Shown: positions 1 to 9,842 of the stretch, one piece after another
Layout: each line of letters opens with the position of its first letter
Position numbering within the stretch: position 1 is the stretch's first letter
Origin: an uncultured Ruminococcus sp.
GTDB lineage: Bacteria; Bacillota; Clostridia; Oscillospirales; Acutalibacteraceae
DNA length: 56,230 nt
Reading direction: 5' to 3'
Assembly (NCBI GenBank): GCA_902773325.1
Contig: CACYDW010000074.1
Span: forward strand, 1 to 56,230
Made by a program: the position numbers and the translations under genes
The notes under the pieces: generated by a model
What the model was told of the DNA's origin: nothing
The model's input: the letters and a program-made list of their open reading frames with translations, nothing else
Databases searched by the model: none

Positions 1-67
1 CATGAAGAAATAGATATATATTACCATCATGATCAATAATCATTTCTTGTAGACAAAATGTAGACGT

Positions 68-105
68 AAAAAACGGGAAACCGCATTATAAGCGGCTTCC
101 CGTCA
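68..105 (-). terminator. Intrinsic terminator of the purine cluster
   Basis: Read on the minus strand, a 12-bp stem (positions 92-103 against 73-84, one imperfect pair) is followed by a run of T residues. It lies just beyond the guaA stop codon and would end the purC-to-guaA transcript. Confidence 0.8.
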
Positions 106-113
106 TTTTTTGT

Positions 114-1655
114 TTATTCCCACTCGATGGTAGCCGGGGGCTTAGAGGTAATGTCATATACAACACGGTTGACATTCCTGACCTCATTGATGATTCTATT
201 GGAAATTTTCTCCAGAACATCATAAGGTACTCTTGCCCAATCGGCGGTCATAAAGTCACCGGTAGTAACGGCACGAAGGGCAATCGTATTGTCGTAGGTT
301 CTGCCGTCACCCATTACACCGACGCTCTTGATACCCGTCAGTACAGCAAAATACTGGCTCACGCTTTTGTCAAGCCCGTTGGCAGCAAACTCTTCCCGCA
401 TGATGGCATCTGCTTCTTTCAGGACATCCAGCTTTTCTTCGGTGATATCTCCCATAATTCTGATGGCAAGCCCCGGTCCCGGGAACGGCTGACGCCATAC
501 TAAAAACTCCGGAATACCAAGCTCCAGTCCGGCTTTGCGTACCTCGTCCTTAAAGAGGTCGCGCAGCGGTTCAATAATACCCTCAAAGCCAACATCCTCA
601 GGAAGTCCGCCGACATTGTGATGGCTCTTGATAACGGCCGATTCACCGACACCGCTTTCTACAACATCAGGATAGATCGTACCTTGACACAGGTAATCCA
701 TCTTGCCAAGCTTTGCTGATTCCTCTTCAAATACGCGGATAAACTCTTCGCCGATGATCTTACGCTTCCTTTCGGGGTCGGTAACCCCCTCTAACTTTGA
801 AAGGAACCGCTCCTGCGCGTTGACGCGGATGAGATTCATATCAAACTGCTTTCTGAAAATCGTTTCAACCTGATCTCCCTCGTCCTTACGGAGCAGTCCG
901 TGGTCAACAAAGATACATGTAAGCTGTTTTCCGACTGCCTTATGAACGAGCAATGCGGCAACGGAGGAGTCTACACCGCCGGAAAGTGCACAAAGCACCT
1001 TTTTATCTCCGATTTTTTCTTTCAGGTACTGTATGGTATCCTTTACAAAGGAGCTCATCTGCCAGTCTGCGGTACAGCCGCAGGCATTATACAGGAAGTT
1101 TCGCAGATAAAGCATACCCTCTGCGGTATGCGTAACTTCAGGGTGAAACTGCATTGCAAAGAGGTTCTTCTTGATATTTTCCATTGCCGCCACAGGACAA
1201 TCGTCTGAAATAGCAGTAATCTTAAAACCGTGGGGTACCTCTGCAATATAGTCGGTATGGCTCATCCAGCAGACATTTTTCTCCTGAGAGGCATGAAACA
1301 GAAGCGATGAAGTATTGAATTCTACCATGGTTTTGCCATATTCCTTGACCTCGCTGCTGCTCACCTTGCCGCCGAGGGTCTGTGCCATGAGTTGTGCACC
1401 GTAGCAGATTCCGAGTACAGGTATTCCCAGCTCAAAAACAGCGGGATCGCATTTCGGTGCATTTTCATCGTAGGTGCTGTTGGGACCGCCGGTGAAAATA
1501 ATACCTCTGTAGCCTGCTTTTTTGATTTCTTCTGCCGTTATTTTATAGGGCTTCAGCTCACAGTAAACATTACATTCGCGCACACGTCTGGCAATAAGCT
1601 GACTATACTGTCCGCCGAAATCCATAACCAATATTGCCTCATTTTTGATTTCCAT
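114..1655 (-). CDS. guaA: GMP synthase (glutamine-hydrolysing)
   Basis: Converts XMP to GMP using glutamine and ATP, the last step of guanine nucleotide synthesis. The N-terminal class I glutamine amidotransferase domain shows the nucleophile-elbow cysteine in GICYGAQ and the His-Glu pair in FHPEVTHT. The ATP pyrophosphatase domain carries the P-loop SGGVDSS, and the C-terminal dimerisation domain ends in PPATIEWE, as is typical of the family. I chose the ATG at 1655 because AAAGGGTGA lies just upstream and the product then starts [16 protein letters not shown]; an in-frame ATG at 1691 would add 12 residues with no good ribosome binding site. The 513-residue length is normal. It is the last gene of the leftward purine cluster, 69 bp after glmS, and a terminator follows directly. 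Confidence 0.97.
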   Translation of the reverse strand: MEIKNEAILVMDFGGQYSQLIARRVRECNVYCELKPYKITAEEIKKAGYRGIIFTGGPNSTYDENAPKCDPAVFELGIPVLGICYGAQLMAQTLGGKVSSSEVKEYGKTMVEFNTSSLLFHASQEKNVCWMSHTDYIAEVPHGFKITAISDDCPVAAMENIKKNLFAMQFHPEVTHTAEGMLYLRNFLYNACGCTADWQMSSFVKDTIQYLKEKIGDKKVLCALSGGVDSSVAALLVHKAVGKQLTCIFVDHGLLRKDEGDQVETIFRKQFDMNLIRVNAQERFLSKLEGVTDPERKRKIIGEEFIRVFEEESAKLGKMDYLCQGTIYPDVVESGVGESAVIKSHHNVGGLPEDVGFEGIIEPLRDLFKDEVRKAGLELGIPEFLVWRQPFPGPGLAIRIMGDITEEKLDVLKEADAIMREEFAANGLDKSVSQYFAVLTGIKSVGVMGDGRTYDNTIALRAVTTGDFMTADWARVPYDVLEKISNRIINEVRNVNRVVYDITSKPPATIEWE

Positions 1656-1724
1656 AATTTCACCCTTTTCAGGTGCTGCGGCATTACCCACCGATTCTGC
1701 CGCAGCAGCCTTCTGTCAAAGATT

Positions 1725-3548
1725 TTATTCAACCGTAACGGATTTTGCAAGATTGCGGGGCTTATCAATATCGCAGCCCTTCAGGGAAGCAATATAATAA
1801 GCAAACAACTGGAGCGGAATGACCGCCAATGACGGCAGCAGCATATCGCATACCTTCGGGATAAAGATCGTTTCACCGAGTTTTTTAAGCTCGGGATGAT
1901 CGTCACAGGCAATACAGATCACCTGTGCACCGCGGGTATTGACTTCCTCAATATTGCTGACCATTTTCGGAATCAATTCCTCATGGGTCGCAAGAGCAAT
2001 AACGGGTGTTCCGTCCTCGATCAGAGAAATGGTGCCGTGCTTCAGTTCGCCTGCCGCATACGCTTCACTGTGAATATAGGAAATTTCCTTGAGCTTCAAA
2101 GAGCCTTCAAGGGAAAGTGCATAGTCAATATTTCTGCCGATAAAGAAAATATCCTTACTGTTGAAATACTTGGAGGCAAGATACTGTACCCGTTCCTTAC
2201 ACTCCAGTACCTGCGTGATCTTGCGGGGAAGCTGCTCCAGCTCATTCACAAGTGCCTTATATTCGGCTGCGGGAATTCTCCCCAGCTTTTCGCCGAAATA
2301 GAGCGCAATCAGATAAATCACGGAGAGCTGCGTGCTGTATGCCTTGGTAGTTGCGACGGCGATTTCGGGACCTGCCCATGTATAGATCACATCGTTGGAT
2401 TCAACGGCAATCGCACTGCCCACTACGTTGACAATAGAGATGATATGAGAGCCTCTTCTGCGCGCCTCCTTCATTGCCTCCTTGGTGTCAGCGGTTTCTC
2501 CCGACTGGCTGATCACAATGGTAAGCGTTTTATCATTGACGATCGGGTCGCGGTAACGGAACTCGGAAGCAAGATCCGCTTCCACGGGAATACGGAGCAT
2601 CTTTTCAAAGATATACTTCGCCACTACACCCACATGATAGGCTGAGCCACAGGCGAGGACATTGATCTTATTGAACTTTTTGATATCATCATCGGATAAA
2701 CTGATCTCGTCAAGAACGACTCTGCCGTTTTTGATACGGGGAGTAATCGTTTCACTGATTGCCTTTGGCTGTTCCATAATTTCCTTAAACATGAAGTGCT
2801 CGTATCCGCCCTTTTGTGCAGAACTGATGTCCCAGCTCACGATTTCAGCTTCCTTGTGTATTTCCTCCCTGTCAAGATTCACAATGCGCACACTGTCTTT
2901 TTTAAGAATCGCGATCTCGTTATTCTCAAGACGACAGATCTTCTTTGTTTTTGAAAGAATTGCCGTAACATCAGAAGCAATATAGTTTTCGTTATTGCCC
3001 AGACCGATAATCAGCGGACTTTCCTTGCGAACGGCAATGATCTCATCGGGGCTTTCAATCGTAATGACACCGAGTGCATAGGAACCGTCAAGCTTGCCCA
3101 GCACCCTGATAATGGTATCGATCATATCGCCCTTGTAATAGTATTCAATGAGCTGTGCGATCACCTCGGTATCGGTTTCGGAACGAAATACGATTCCCTT
3201 GGAAGTAAGATAATCCTTCAGCTCCTGATAATTTTCTATAATACCGTTATGAACAACGGCAAAACGTCCGGATTCGCTGAGGTGCGGGTGTGCATTGACA
3301 TCGGAAGGCTCACCGTGGGTCGCCCATCTGGTATGTCCTATACCTACTGTACCATTCAGGCTTTTTCCGGAGTCTGTCATCTGTTTGAGAACCTCCAGTT
3401 TACCCTTTGCTTTCTTGACAACAAGCTCACTTCCCGTATTCAGACACACACCGGAGCTGTCATAACCTCTGTATTCAAGTTTTTCAAGACTATCGAGCAA
3501 AAACGGCCCTGCCTGCTCGACGCCGATATAGCCTACAATACCACACAT
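1725..3548 (-). CDS. glmS: Glutamine-fructose-6-phosphate aminotransferase (isomerising)
   Basis: Makes glucosamine-6-phosphate from fructose-6-phosphate and glutamine, the first step towards peptidoglycan amino sugars. The protein begins MCGIVGYIG, so Cys2 becomes the N-terminal nucleophile of the class II amidotransferase domain. Two SIS sugar-isomerase domains follow (about residues 285-420 and 455-600; ISQSGETADT is visible), and the C-terminus KPRNLAKSVTVE is the family signature. At 607 residues it is full length. The start lies only 12 bp from the purA stop, so there is no room for the glmS ribozyme found in many Firmicutes. Its place among purine genes suggests co-transcription with other glutamine-dependent enzymes (PurF, GuaA). 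Confidence 0.97.
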   Translation of the reverse strand: MCGIVGYIGVEQAGPFLLDSLEKLEYRGYDSSGVCLNTGSELVVKKAKGKLEVLKQMTDSGKSLNGTVGIGHTRWATHGEPSDVNAHPHLSESGRFAVVHNGIIENYQELKDYLTSKGIVFRSETDTEVIAQLIEYYYKGDMIDTIIRVLGKLDGSYALGVITIESPDEIIAVRKESPLIIGLGNNENYIASDVTAILSKTKKICRLENNEIAILKKDSVRIVNLDREEIHKEAEIVSWDISSAQKGGYEHFMFKEIMEQPKAISETITPRIKNGRVVLDEISLSDDDIKKFNKINVLACGSAYHVGVVAKYIFEKMLRIPVEADLASEFRYRDPIVNDKTLTIVISQSGETADTKEAMKEARRRGSHIISIVNVVGSAIAVESNDVIYTWAGPEIAVATTKAYSTQLSVIYLIALYFGEKLGRIPAAEYKALVNELEQLPRKITQVLECKERVQYLASKYFNSKDIFFIGRNIDYALSLEGSLKLKEISYIHSEAYAAGELKHGTISLIEDGTPVIALATHEELIPKMVSNIEEVNTRGAQVICIACDDHPELKKLGETIFIPKVCDMLLPSLAVIPLQLFAYYIASLKGCDIDKPRNLAKSVTVE

Positions 3549-3560
3549 AACAATACCGCC

Positions 3561-4841
3561 TTATCTGTAGATAATGTCTTCACGCTTAGGACCGTTTGAA
3601 ATCATGGTAAACGGAACACCCACTGCCTTTTCTGCAAATTCAATATATCTGCGGCAATTTTCAGGAAGCTCATCGTAGCTCCTGATTCCTCTGATATCGC
3701 ACTTCCAGCCGGGGAGTACCTCTAAAATCGGTTTTGCTCTCTTGAGCTTTGTTGTGGACGGGAAGTAATCAATTCTTTCGCCGTCGAGCTCATAAGCCAC
3801 GCAGACCGGAATTTCATCAAGATATCCGAGTGCATCCAGAACGGTAAAAGCAACCTGCGTAGCACCCTGTACTCTACAGCCGTAGCGGGTAGCAACCAGA
3901 TCAAGCCAGCCCATTCTTCTGGGTCTGCCGGTTGTTGCGCCATATTCGCCGCCGTCGCCGCCTCTCCTGCGAAGCTCCTCTGCCTCATCGCCGAAAATCT
4001 CGCTGACAAACTCACCTGCGCCTACAGAACTGGAATATGCCTTCACAACGGTAATGATGTCCTTGATCTCATACGGAGGAATACCGCCCGCACCTACTGC
4101 ACCGTAACCGGCAATGGTATTGGAGGAGGTTACCATCGGATAGATACCGAAATCCGTATCCTTCAGAGAACCGAGCTGACCCTCGAGCAGGATCTTTTTA
4201 CCGCTTACTGCTGCATCGTGAACAATGTCAAAGGTATTGGCAACATAAGGAGCGAGTGCTTCTTTATATTCCATCAGCTTATTGAACATTTCATCGGCAT
4301 TGATTTCTTCTTTATGATAAACATTGGTAATAACAGCGTTCTTGACAGCAAGGATCCTTGCAATCTTCTCTTTCAGTGCATCAACATCGTCATACAGCTC
4401 GTTGACCTGAAAACCGATTTTTGAAAACTTATCGGAATAGAACGGTGCAATACCCGATTTGGTAGAGCCAAAGCTCTGTTTGCCGAGTCTTTCTTCTTCA
4501 TAGCAGTCAAAAAGAATATGATACGGCATAACGATCTGTGCTCTGTCTGATACAAGTATATGCGGCGCAGGCACACCTCTGTCAATCAGCGATTGGATTT
4601 CCTTTGTAAAATTTTCTACGCTGAGTGCCACACCGTTGCCGATAATATTGGTGATATGGTCAAAAAAGACACCTGACGGGAGCTGATGCAGCGCAAATTT
4701 GCCGTAATGATTGATGATCGTATGTCCGGCATTGCTGCCGCCCTGAAAACGGATGACCATATCCGATTCCTGTGCCAGCACGTCTGTGATCTTGCCCTTG
4801 CCTTCATCGCCCCAATTGGCGCCTACTATCGCTTTTACCAT
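3561..4841 (-). CDS. purA: Adenylosuccinate synthetase
   Basis: Condenses IMP and aspartate with GTP to give adenylosuccinate, the committed step to AMP. The N-terminal GTP-binding loop reads GANWGDEGKGK, with the catalytic Asp of the WGDEGKG motif and the His of GHTI (about residue 40). The QLPSGV segment and the C-terminal GPKREDII are typical. The 426 residues match the family length. A GAAGG site lies upstream of the ATG. It follows the AIM24-family gene by about 50 bp and precedes glmS by 12 bp, so all are probably on one transcript. PurB, encoded two genes upstream, acts on its product. Confidence 0.97.
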   Translation of the reverse strand: MVKAIVGANWGDEGKGKITDVLAQESDMVIRFQGGSNAGHTIINHYGKFALHQLPSGVFFDHITNIIGNGVALSVENFTKEIQSLIDRGVPAPHILVSDRAQIVMPYHILFDCYEEERLGKQSFGSTKSGIAPFYSDKFSKIGFQVNELYDDVDALKEKIARILAVKNAVITNVYHKEEINADEMFNKLMEYKEALAPYVANTFDIVHDAAVSGKKILLEGQLGSLKDTDFGIYPMVTSSNTIAGYGAVGAGGIPPYEIKDIITVVKAYSSSVGAGEFVSEIFGDEAEELRRRGGDGGEYGATTGRPRRMGWLDLVATRYGCRVQGATQVAFTVLDALGYLDEIPVCVAYELDGERIDYFPSTTKLKRAKPILEVLPGWKCDIRGIRSYDELPENCRRYIEFAEKAVGVPFTMISNGPKREDIIYR

Positions 4842-4891
4842 CTGTCGTAAACCTTCTTTCCTGAGGGATTTTTTATGATCATGTGTTTTTA

Positions 4892-5650
4892 TCAGCCGAT
4901 CGGTGCAACAAGCACTCTGCCGGTACCGCGGTATACATTCACGAGTCCCTCGCCTGATGCTGCTGAACCAACCAGTGTCTGGGTGGTGCGTTCAACCGTG
5001 AAGCTGAGTGACTGTGACCATGCGATCGCCATATTGCCGTCAATTTTAAGTGTATCGTTCTCGAGGTCAAAGATCAGCAGCTCGTCCTGCGGAACAGGGC
5101 TTTCAAGAACAGCAACACCCTGACCGAAAAGGGTATTGTTGAAAAGACCCTCTCCGCCCAATACGGCAGAAGAAACATTCGCTCTTGCGGTAACCTTCAT
5201 CTGTACGGTATCTGCACAGGCAAGGAACAGACCGTCCTCGATGGTAACAGCACCGTTCCAGTTGGCAAGATCCTCAAGAAGAATATATTTGTATGTAGGC
5301 TCTAAAATAACCTGACCAACGCCATAGTAGCGCGGCTTGATAGCGCTCTCGCCTGTTACCTTGCCGCCGATCATTTTCTTGAACAGGTCGCCTGCGCCCT
5401 GTACATTTGTAGCAACCTGAACATTGCCGCTGATGATCTGCATAGCACCTGCCTGAAGAATGACGCCGGAATTATTGAGGTTCGCGATGACCTGTCTTTT
5501 TCTGACGCCCATCTCACCCATAAAGTAGGCGACCTGAGCCGATGAGGGGGATACGGAAATATCCTTCTCATACTCTACAACGGAAAAACAGCCAAGCTGG
5601 TTAACAACCTTGCGGGTCTTGCTAGGATTGAATACATTTGTTCTGATCAT
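4892..5650 (-). CDS. AIM24 / TIGR00266 family protein
   Basis: This 252-residue protein belongs to the AIM24 family (beta-rich, related to the tryptophan RNA-binding attenuator fold). Members are widespread in bacteria and have no well-established biochemical role; yeast AIM24 is mitochondrial. It has no signal peptide or membrane segment, so it is probably cytosolic. The sequence is rich in short glycine turns and beta strands (LFGQGVAVLES, GEGLVNVYRGTGRVLVAP). I chose the ATG at 5650 because AAGGAGAG lies upstream; the open frame extends 17 codons further without a site. It lies between purB (48 bp upstream) and purA, so it is likely co-expressed with AMP synthesis, but this does not prove a role in it. 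Confidence 0.88.
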   Translation of the reverse strand: MIRTNVFNPSKTRKVVNQLGCFSVVEYEKDISVSPSSAQVAYFMGEMGVRKRQVIANLNNSGVILQAGAMQIISGNVQVATNVQGAGDLFKKMIGGKVTGESAIKPRYYGVGQVILEPTYKYILLEDLANWNGAVTIEDGLFLACADTVQMKVTARANVSSAVLGGEGLFNNTLFGQGVAVLESPVPQDELLIFDLENDTLKIDGNMAIAWSQSLSFTVERTTQTLVGSAASGEGLVNVYRGTGRVLVAPIG

Positions 5651-5697
5651 TTTAATAACTCTCCTTCTGAATAGAATAGTATAGCAGTAATCTGCGG

Positions 5698-7131
5698 TCA
5701 AACGTTGATTTCTGTAGATTCTGTTATCATACCGTCATAAGGTGCAAGCGCAGGGATCACGACCTCATTGATGAAGTCCTCGGTCTGCTGCGGTGCTCTG
5801 CCCACATATTTTTCAGGCTCCAGAAGCTTTTCCAGCTCCTCAAGTGTCACACCGAAGGCGGGGTCTCCGGCAATTCTTTCAAGCAGGTCATTCTCTCCGC
5901 CGTCACGCTTGATCACGGCAGATGCCGCCATGGAATGTTTTCTGATCTTCTCGTGAAGCTCCTGACGATTGGCGCCCTTCTTGACAGCGTCCATCATGAT
6001 ATTTTCTGTTGCCATAAAGGGCAGTTCCTTTTTCAGATGCTGTGCGATGACCTTCTCATACACCACAAGACCGCTGCTGACGTTGTTATAAAGGTTCAGG
6101 ATCGCGTCAACAGCCAGGAAGCCCTCGGGAATACTCAGACGCTTGTTGGCGGAGTCATCCAGTGTACGCTCAAACCACTGTGTAGCGGCAGTGATATAGG
6201 GATTGAGCACATCTGCCATCACATAGCGTGAAAGAGAGGCGATACGCTCACAGCGCATGGGATTCCTCTTGTATGCCATTGCCGATGAACCGATCTGGTT
6301 CTTCTCGAACGGCTCCTCCACCTCTTTGAGGTGCTGGAGCAGACGGATATCGTTAGAAAACTTTGATGCGCTCTGGGCAATGCCGGCAAGCACGTTGAGG
6401 ATCTGACTATCGAGCTTTCTGGAATAGGTCTGACCCGATACTGCAAAGCAGCTCTGATACCCCATCTTCTCTGCGATCTTGCGGTCAAGTTCCTTGACCT
6501 TCTCGTGGTCGCCGTCAAACAGCTCCAGAAAGCTTGCCTGTGTTCCGGTCGTACCCTTTGAACCGAGCAGCTTCGCTTTAGAAAGCTGATAACGAACGTC
6601 CTCCAAGTCCATCAGAAGATCCTGAATCCACAGGGTCGCTCTCTTTCCGACAGTGGTAGGCTGCGCGGGCTGGAAATGCGTAAAGGCAAGAGTCGGAAGA
6701 TTTCTGTAGCATTCCGCAAAGGCCGTCAGATAGCGTATCACGCTGACAAGCTTCTTTTCCACGATCTTCAATGCCTCTGTCATGATGATAATGTCGGTGT
6801 TATCACCTACATAGCATGATGTTGCGCCGAGGTGAATGATGCCTGCCGCCTCGGGACACTGCAAGCCGTAGGCATAGACGTGTGACATCACGTCATGGCG
6901 GACAAGCTTTTCACGTTCCTCGGCAGCCTCATAGTTGATATCATCGGCATGTGCCTTCAGCTCATCGATCTGCTCCTGCGTGATGTCGAGTCCAAGCTCT
7001 TTTTCGGACTCTGCCAGAGCGATCCAGAGCTTTCTCCATGTTCTGAACTTCATATCGGGAGAAAACAGGTATTTCATTTCCTGATCCGCATATCTTGACG
7101 ACAGCGGCGACTCATAGGTATCTCTGCTCAT
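5698..7131 (-). CDS. purB: Adenylosuccinate lyase
   Basis: Cleaves SAICAR to AICAR plus fumarate and adenylosuccinate to AMP plus fumarate. It is a fumarase/aspartase superfamily helical protein. The signature loop GSSAMAYKRNPM (about residue 282) carries the catalytic serine, and TSCYVGDNTD (about residue 106) and THFQPAQPTTVGKR (about residue 156) are the other conserved regions. At 477 residues it is in the longer form common in Firmicutes. It starts MSRDTYESPLSSRY. A copy of the MITE-like repeat lies 47 bp upstream, between it and purF, so expression may partly depend on signals in that element. Confidence 0.96.
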   Translation of the reverse strand: MSRDTYESPLSSRYADQEMKYLFSPDMKFRTWRKLWIALAESEKELGLDITQEQIDELKAHADDINYEAAEEREKLVRHDVMSHVYAYGLQCPEAAGIIHLGATSCYVGDNTDIIIMTEALKIVEKKLVSVIRYLTAFAECYRNLPTLAFTHFQPAQPTTVGKRATLWIQDLLMDLEDVRYQLSKAKLLGSKGTTGTQASFLELFDGDHEKVKELDRKIAEKMGYQSCFAVSGQTYSRKLDSQILNVLAGIAQSASKFSNDIRLLQHLKEVEEPFEKNQIGSSAMAYKRNPMRCERIASLSRYVMADVLNPYITAATQWFERTLDDSANKRLSIPEGFLAVDAILNLYNNVSSGLVVYEKVIAQHLKKELPFMATENIMMDAVKKGANRQELHEKIRKHSMAASAVIKRDGGENDLLERIAGDPAFGVTLEELEKLLEPEKYVGRAPQQTEDFINEVVIPALAPYDGMITESTEINV

Positions 7132-7176
7132 ATTTTCAACTCCTTATTTGTAATACAGCCGTTCGCAGACGGAATT

Positions 7177-7298
7177 TATAGTAAACAACATTATTTTTTA
7201 TACTTTCATAAATAATAGACTGACTGTGGGGGCCTTCCGGTCGCCCCACACCCCTTCGGACATCACTCTAAGTAAGAATATTTTTGTCGCCTACTATA
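7177..7298. mobile_element. MITE-like element, copy 1 (118 bp plus TA duplication)
   Basis: The left end reads TAGTAAACAACA and the right end TGTCGCCTACTA, so the termini are inverted repeats of the form TAGTARRCRACA. TA flanks both sides, as for TA-targeting (IS630/Tc1-mariner-like) elements. The centre contains a strong hairpin, GTGGGG...CCCCAC. No coding capacity. The right TA is followed at once by the purF stop codon. Other copies lie at 22.7, 28.4 and 56.1 kb. Confidence 0.8.
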
Positions 7299-8780
7299 TC
7301 AGCATTTTTTCGTAATTTTCTGATCGTAGTCCACACCGCCGCGCTCCTTGCCCTCAAGTGTTTTCTTAGGAACAGCGGTCGGATATCTGCCTGAGAAGCA
7401 GGCATCACAGAAGCCGTCCGTCTTGTTGAAAAGCATTTCGGAGAGCTTCTCCGGCGGCAGAAAGCCGAGGGTATCCGCGCCTGTCAGCTCACAGATCTCC
7501 TCAATTGTATGCTTTACGGCGATCAGCTCTCCGCGTGAGGGGATATCGGTTCCGTAATAGCATGGCCATATAAACGGCGGCGAACTGATTCTGAGATGAA
7601 CCTCCGTAGCGCCGGCACTGCGGAGCATCTTGACGATCCTGTCGCAGGTCGTCCCCCTTACGATAGAATCATCGATCACAACCACTCTCTTGCCCTTCAG
7701 CACAGAAGTAAGCGGATTCAGCTTGAGCTTGACGCTGTTGGCTCTTTCCGCCTGAGTAGGCTTGATAAAGGTTCTGCCGATATAGCCGTTTTTGACAATG
7801 CCCTTCTCATAGGGGATTCCCGACTCCTCACTATAGCCGATGGCGGCATCTATGCCGGATTCGGGCACACCGATCACGATATCGGCATCAACCGGGTATT
7901 CTCTTGCAAGAATTCTGCCCGCCTCCTTGCGGGATTCATAAACACTGATCCCGTCGATCTCGGAATCGGTACGGGCAAAATAAATATATTCAAACACGCA
8001 GAGTGACTTTTTCTTGTTTTTCGGGCAGTTATCCTTAATGGAATTGATACCGGTCTCATCGACCACCACGATCTCGCCCGGCTCAATGTCGCGCACAAAT
8101 TCTGCACCGCAGGCGGCAAGCGCACAGCTCTCTGACGCAAATACAACCGAATTGCCGATCTTGCCCATACAAAGCGGTCTGAACCCGTGAGGGTCACGGG
8201 CGGCGATCAGCTTCTGAGGGCTCATGACCAGCAGGGAATAAGCACCCTCGATCTGGTTCATGGTTCTGGCAACAGCCTCTTCTACGGTATCGGCATTGAT
8301 ACGTTCTCTGGCAACAAGGTAAGCGATCGCTTCGGAGTCAATCGTTGTCTGGAAGATCGCGCCCCTGTGCTCCAGCTCCCGCCGGATCTCATACGCATTG
8401 GTCAGATTGCCGTTATGAGCGATCGCCAGTGCACCCTTAATATAACGCATAACAAGCGGCTGTGAGTTTTCACGCACACTGCCGCCTGCTGTTGAATACC
8501 TTACATGGGCAATTGCCATCTGACCCTTGAGCCGATTGAGGATATCCTTATTGAACACCTCACTGACAAGCCCCATATTCTTATAACTATCTATGACACC
8601 CCTGTCATTGACAGAAATGCCGCAGCTTTCCTGACCTCTGTGCTGGAGTGCAAGAAGTCCGTTATAGCACGCATACGCAGGAGATATCGCATCATCTCCA
8701 TAGATTCCGAACACACCGCACTCCTCATGCAGCTCTTCCGAAAAGTAACTCTGTGAATCAATATTCAAGAAATTCACCAT
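7299..8780 (-). CDS. purF: Amidophosphoribosyltransferase
   Basis: First enzyme of purine synthesis: PRPP plus glutamine to phosphoribosylamine. The protein starts with a short propeptide before EECGVFGIYG, whose cysteine becomes the N-terminal nucleophile after processing. The phosphoribosyltransferase motif VVIDDSIVRGTT is present near residue 365. The cysteines of the Bacillus-type [4Fe-4S] cluster can be placed: LCVFEYIYFA, WPCYYGTD and CDACFSG near the C-terminus. This makes it the oxygen-sensitive, iron-sulphur form of the enzyme. 493 residues. The stop codon abuts the target duplication of the MITE-like element; the last residues (DQKITKKC) could have been affected by that insertion. 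It follows purC by 90 bp. Confidence 0.97.
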   Translation of the reverse strand: MVNFLNIDSQSYFSEELHEECGVFGIYGDDAISPAYACYNGLLALQHRGQESCGISVNDRGVIDSYKNMGLVSEVFNKDILNRLKGQMAIAHVRYSTAGGSVRENSQPLVMRYIKGALAIAHNGNLTNAYEIRRELEHRGAIFQTTIDSEAIAYLVARERINADTVEEAVARTMNQIEGAYSLLVMSPQKLIAARDPHGFRPLCMGKIGNSVVFASESCALAACGAEFVRDIEPGEIVVVDETGINSIKDNCPKNKKKSLCVFEYIYFARTDSEIDGISVYESRKEAGRILAREYPVDADIVIGVPESGIDAAIGYSEESGIPYEKGIVKNGYIGRTFIKPTQAERANSVKLKLNPLTSVLKGKRVVVIDDSIVRGTTCDRIVKMLRSAGATEVHLRISSPPFIWPCYYGTDIPSRGELIAVKHTIEEICELTGADTLGFLPPEKLSEMLFNKTDGFCDACFSGRYPTAVPKKTLEGKERGGVDYDQKITKKC

Positions 8781-8870
8781 CCATAAAATGCAGTCCGCGG
8801 CAGAGAACCAGTCCTGCCGGTTCTCATACCGACGATAGCCTTTTGCTTCTTGAGAGATCGGCAGAACGAA

Positions 8871-9584
8871 TTACTGACCAAGACCGATTCTCTTCATCAT
8901 TTCTGCATACGCTTCCTCTACGCCGCCAAGATCTCTTCTGAAACGATCCTTGTCGAGCTTTTCATGGGTATTGATATCCCAGAAGCGGCAGGTATCGGGT
9001 GAAATTTCATCGGCAAGAACGATCTCGCCGTCTGATGTCTTACCGAACTCCAGCTTAAAGTCGATCAGCTCTACGCCAACGCTCTTGAAGAACTCTACCA
9101 TATTCTTGTTGATCTCCAGAGCCATCTTGCTGATGGTGTCGATATCCTCCCATGTTGCCGCGCCGATTGCAACTGCATGATAGCTGTTGATCAGGGGATC
9201 GCCGAGTGCGTCATCCTTGTAGGAGAATTCCAGAACGGTTGTTTTCAGTTCGGTGCCCTCCTCCAGACCGAGGCGTTTTGCCATAGAGCCTGCTGCCTTA
9301 TTGCGGATAATAACCTCCAGCGGAACGATCTTGACCTTTTTAACGACCGTTTCCCTGTCGCTGATCTCTTCCACAAAATGGGTATGGATCCCCTTCTCCT
9401 CCAGAAGCCTGAACATAAAGTTGGACATTCTGTTGTTCACTACACCCTTGCCGGTGATCGTACCCTTCTTCAGTCCGTTAAACGCGGTTGCATCGTCCTT
9501 ATACTCTACCATGCAATAGTCCGGGTCAGACATTGCATATACCTTTTTTGCCTTACCCTCATACAGAAGCTCTGCCTTTTCCAT
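8871..9584 (-). CDS. purC: Phosphoribosylaminoimidazole-succinocarboxamide synthase (SAICAR synthetase)
   Basis: Joins CAIR and aspartate with ATP to form SAICAR. The 237-residue single-domain protein has the usual N-terminus [11 protein letters not shown], the [14 protein letters not shown] motif and the ATP/Mg site [23 protein letters not shown] ribosome binding site lies just upstream of the ATG. It is the first gene of the leftward purine cluster; a plausible sigma-A promoter lies about 75 bp upstream. No guanine riboswitch is visible in the roughly 70-nt leader. Confidence 0.97.
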   Translation of the reverse strand: MEKAELLYEGKAKKVYAMSDPDYCMVEYKDDATAFNGLKKGTITGKGVVNNRMSNFMFRLLEEKGIHTHFVEEISDRETVVKKVKIVPLEVIIRNKAAGSMAKRLGLEEGTELKTTVLEFSYKDDALGDPLINSYHAVAIGAATWEDIDTISKMALEINKNMVEFFKSVGVELIDFKLEFGKTSDGEIVLADEISPDTCRFWDINTHEKLDKDRFRRDLGGVEEAYAEMMKRIGLGQ

Positions 9585-9658
9585 TTTAATACTCCTCCCG
9601 AATTTTTCTTTTCAGAATAATTGTCAGCCGTAAAAATACAGCTATAAAACCAATTTTT

Positions 9659-9687
9659 ATTATACAACGCTGTTCCGATTTAGGCAA
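9659..9687 (-). promoter_or_regulatory. Putative promoter of the purine cluster
   Basis: On the minus strand TTGCCT and a perfect TATAAT are separated by 17 bp. Transcription would start near 9652, giving a leader of about 70 nt before purC. No PurR box was recognised. Confidence 0.55.
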
Positions 9688-9793
9688 GCACTTTTGAAGC
9701 GTGAAATATTTTTTGACATTTAAGATATTATTTTCATTGTTATCAGCACTTTTATTTACTTTTTGTACAAAGTATGCTGCCGCCGTGCGTCAG

Positions 9794-9838
9794 AAAAAAC
9801 CGCAGCGACTGCATCGGATACAATCGTTACGGTTTTTC
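9794..9838 (-). terminator. Intrinsic terminator after the carbohydrate-binding protein gene
   Basis: A long stem with about 17 paired positions, two of them G-U on the minus strand, closes on AAAAACCG/CGGTTTTT and ends in a T tract on the minus strand. It lies 5 bp beyond the stop codon at 9843. Confidence 0.7.
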
Positions 9839-9842
9839 ATAA

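Noticed and set aside
3549..3560. A glmS ribozyme upstream of glmS
   Set aside because: Only 12 bp separate purA and glmS, far too little for the ribozyme.
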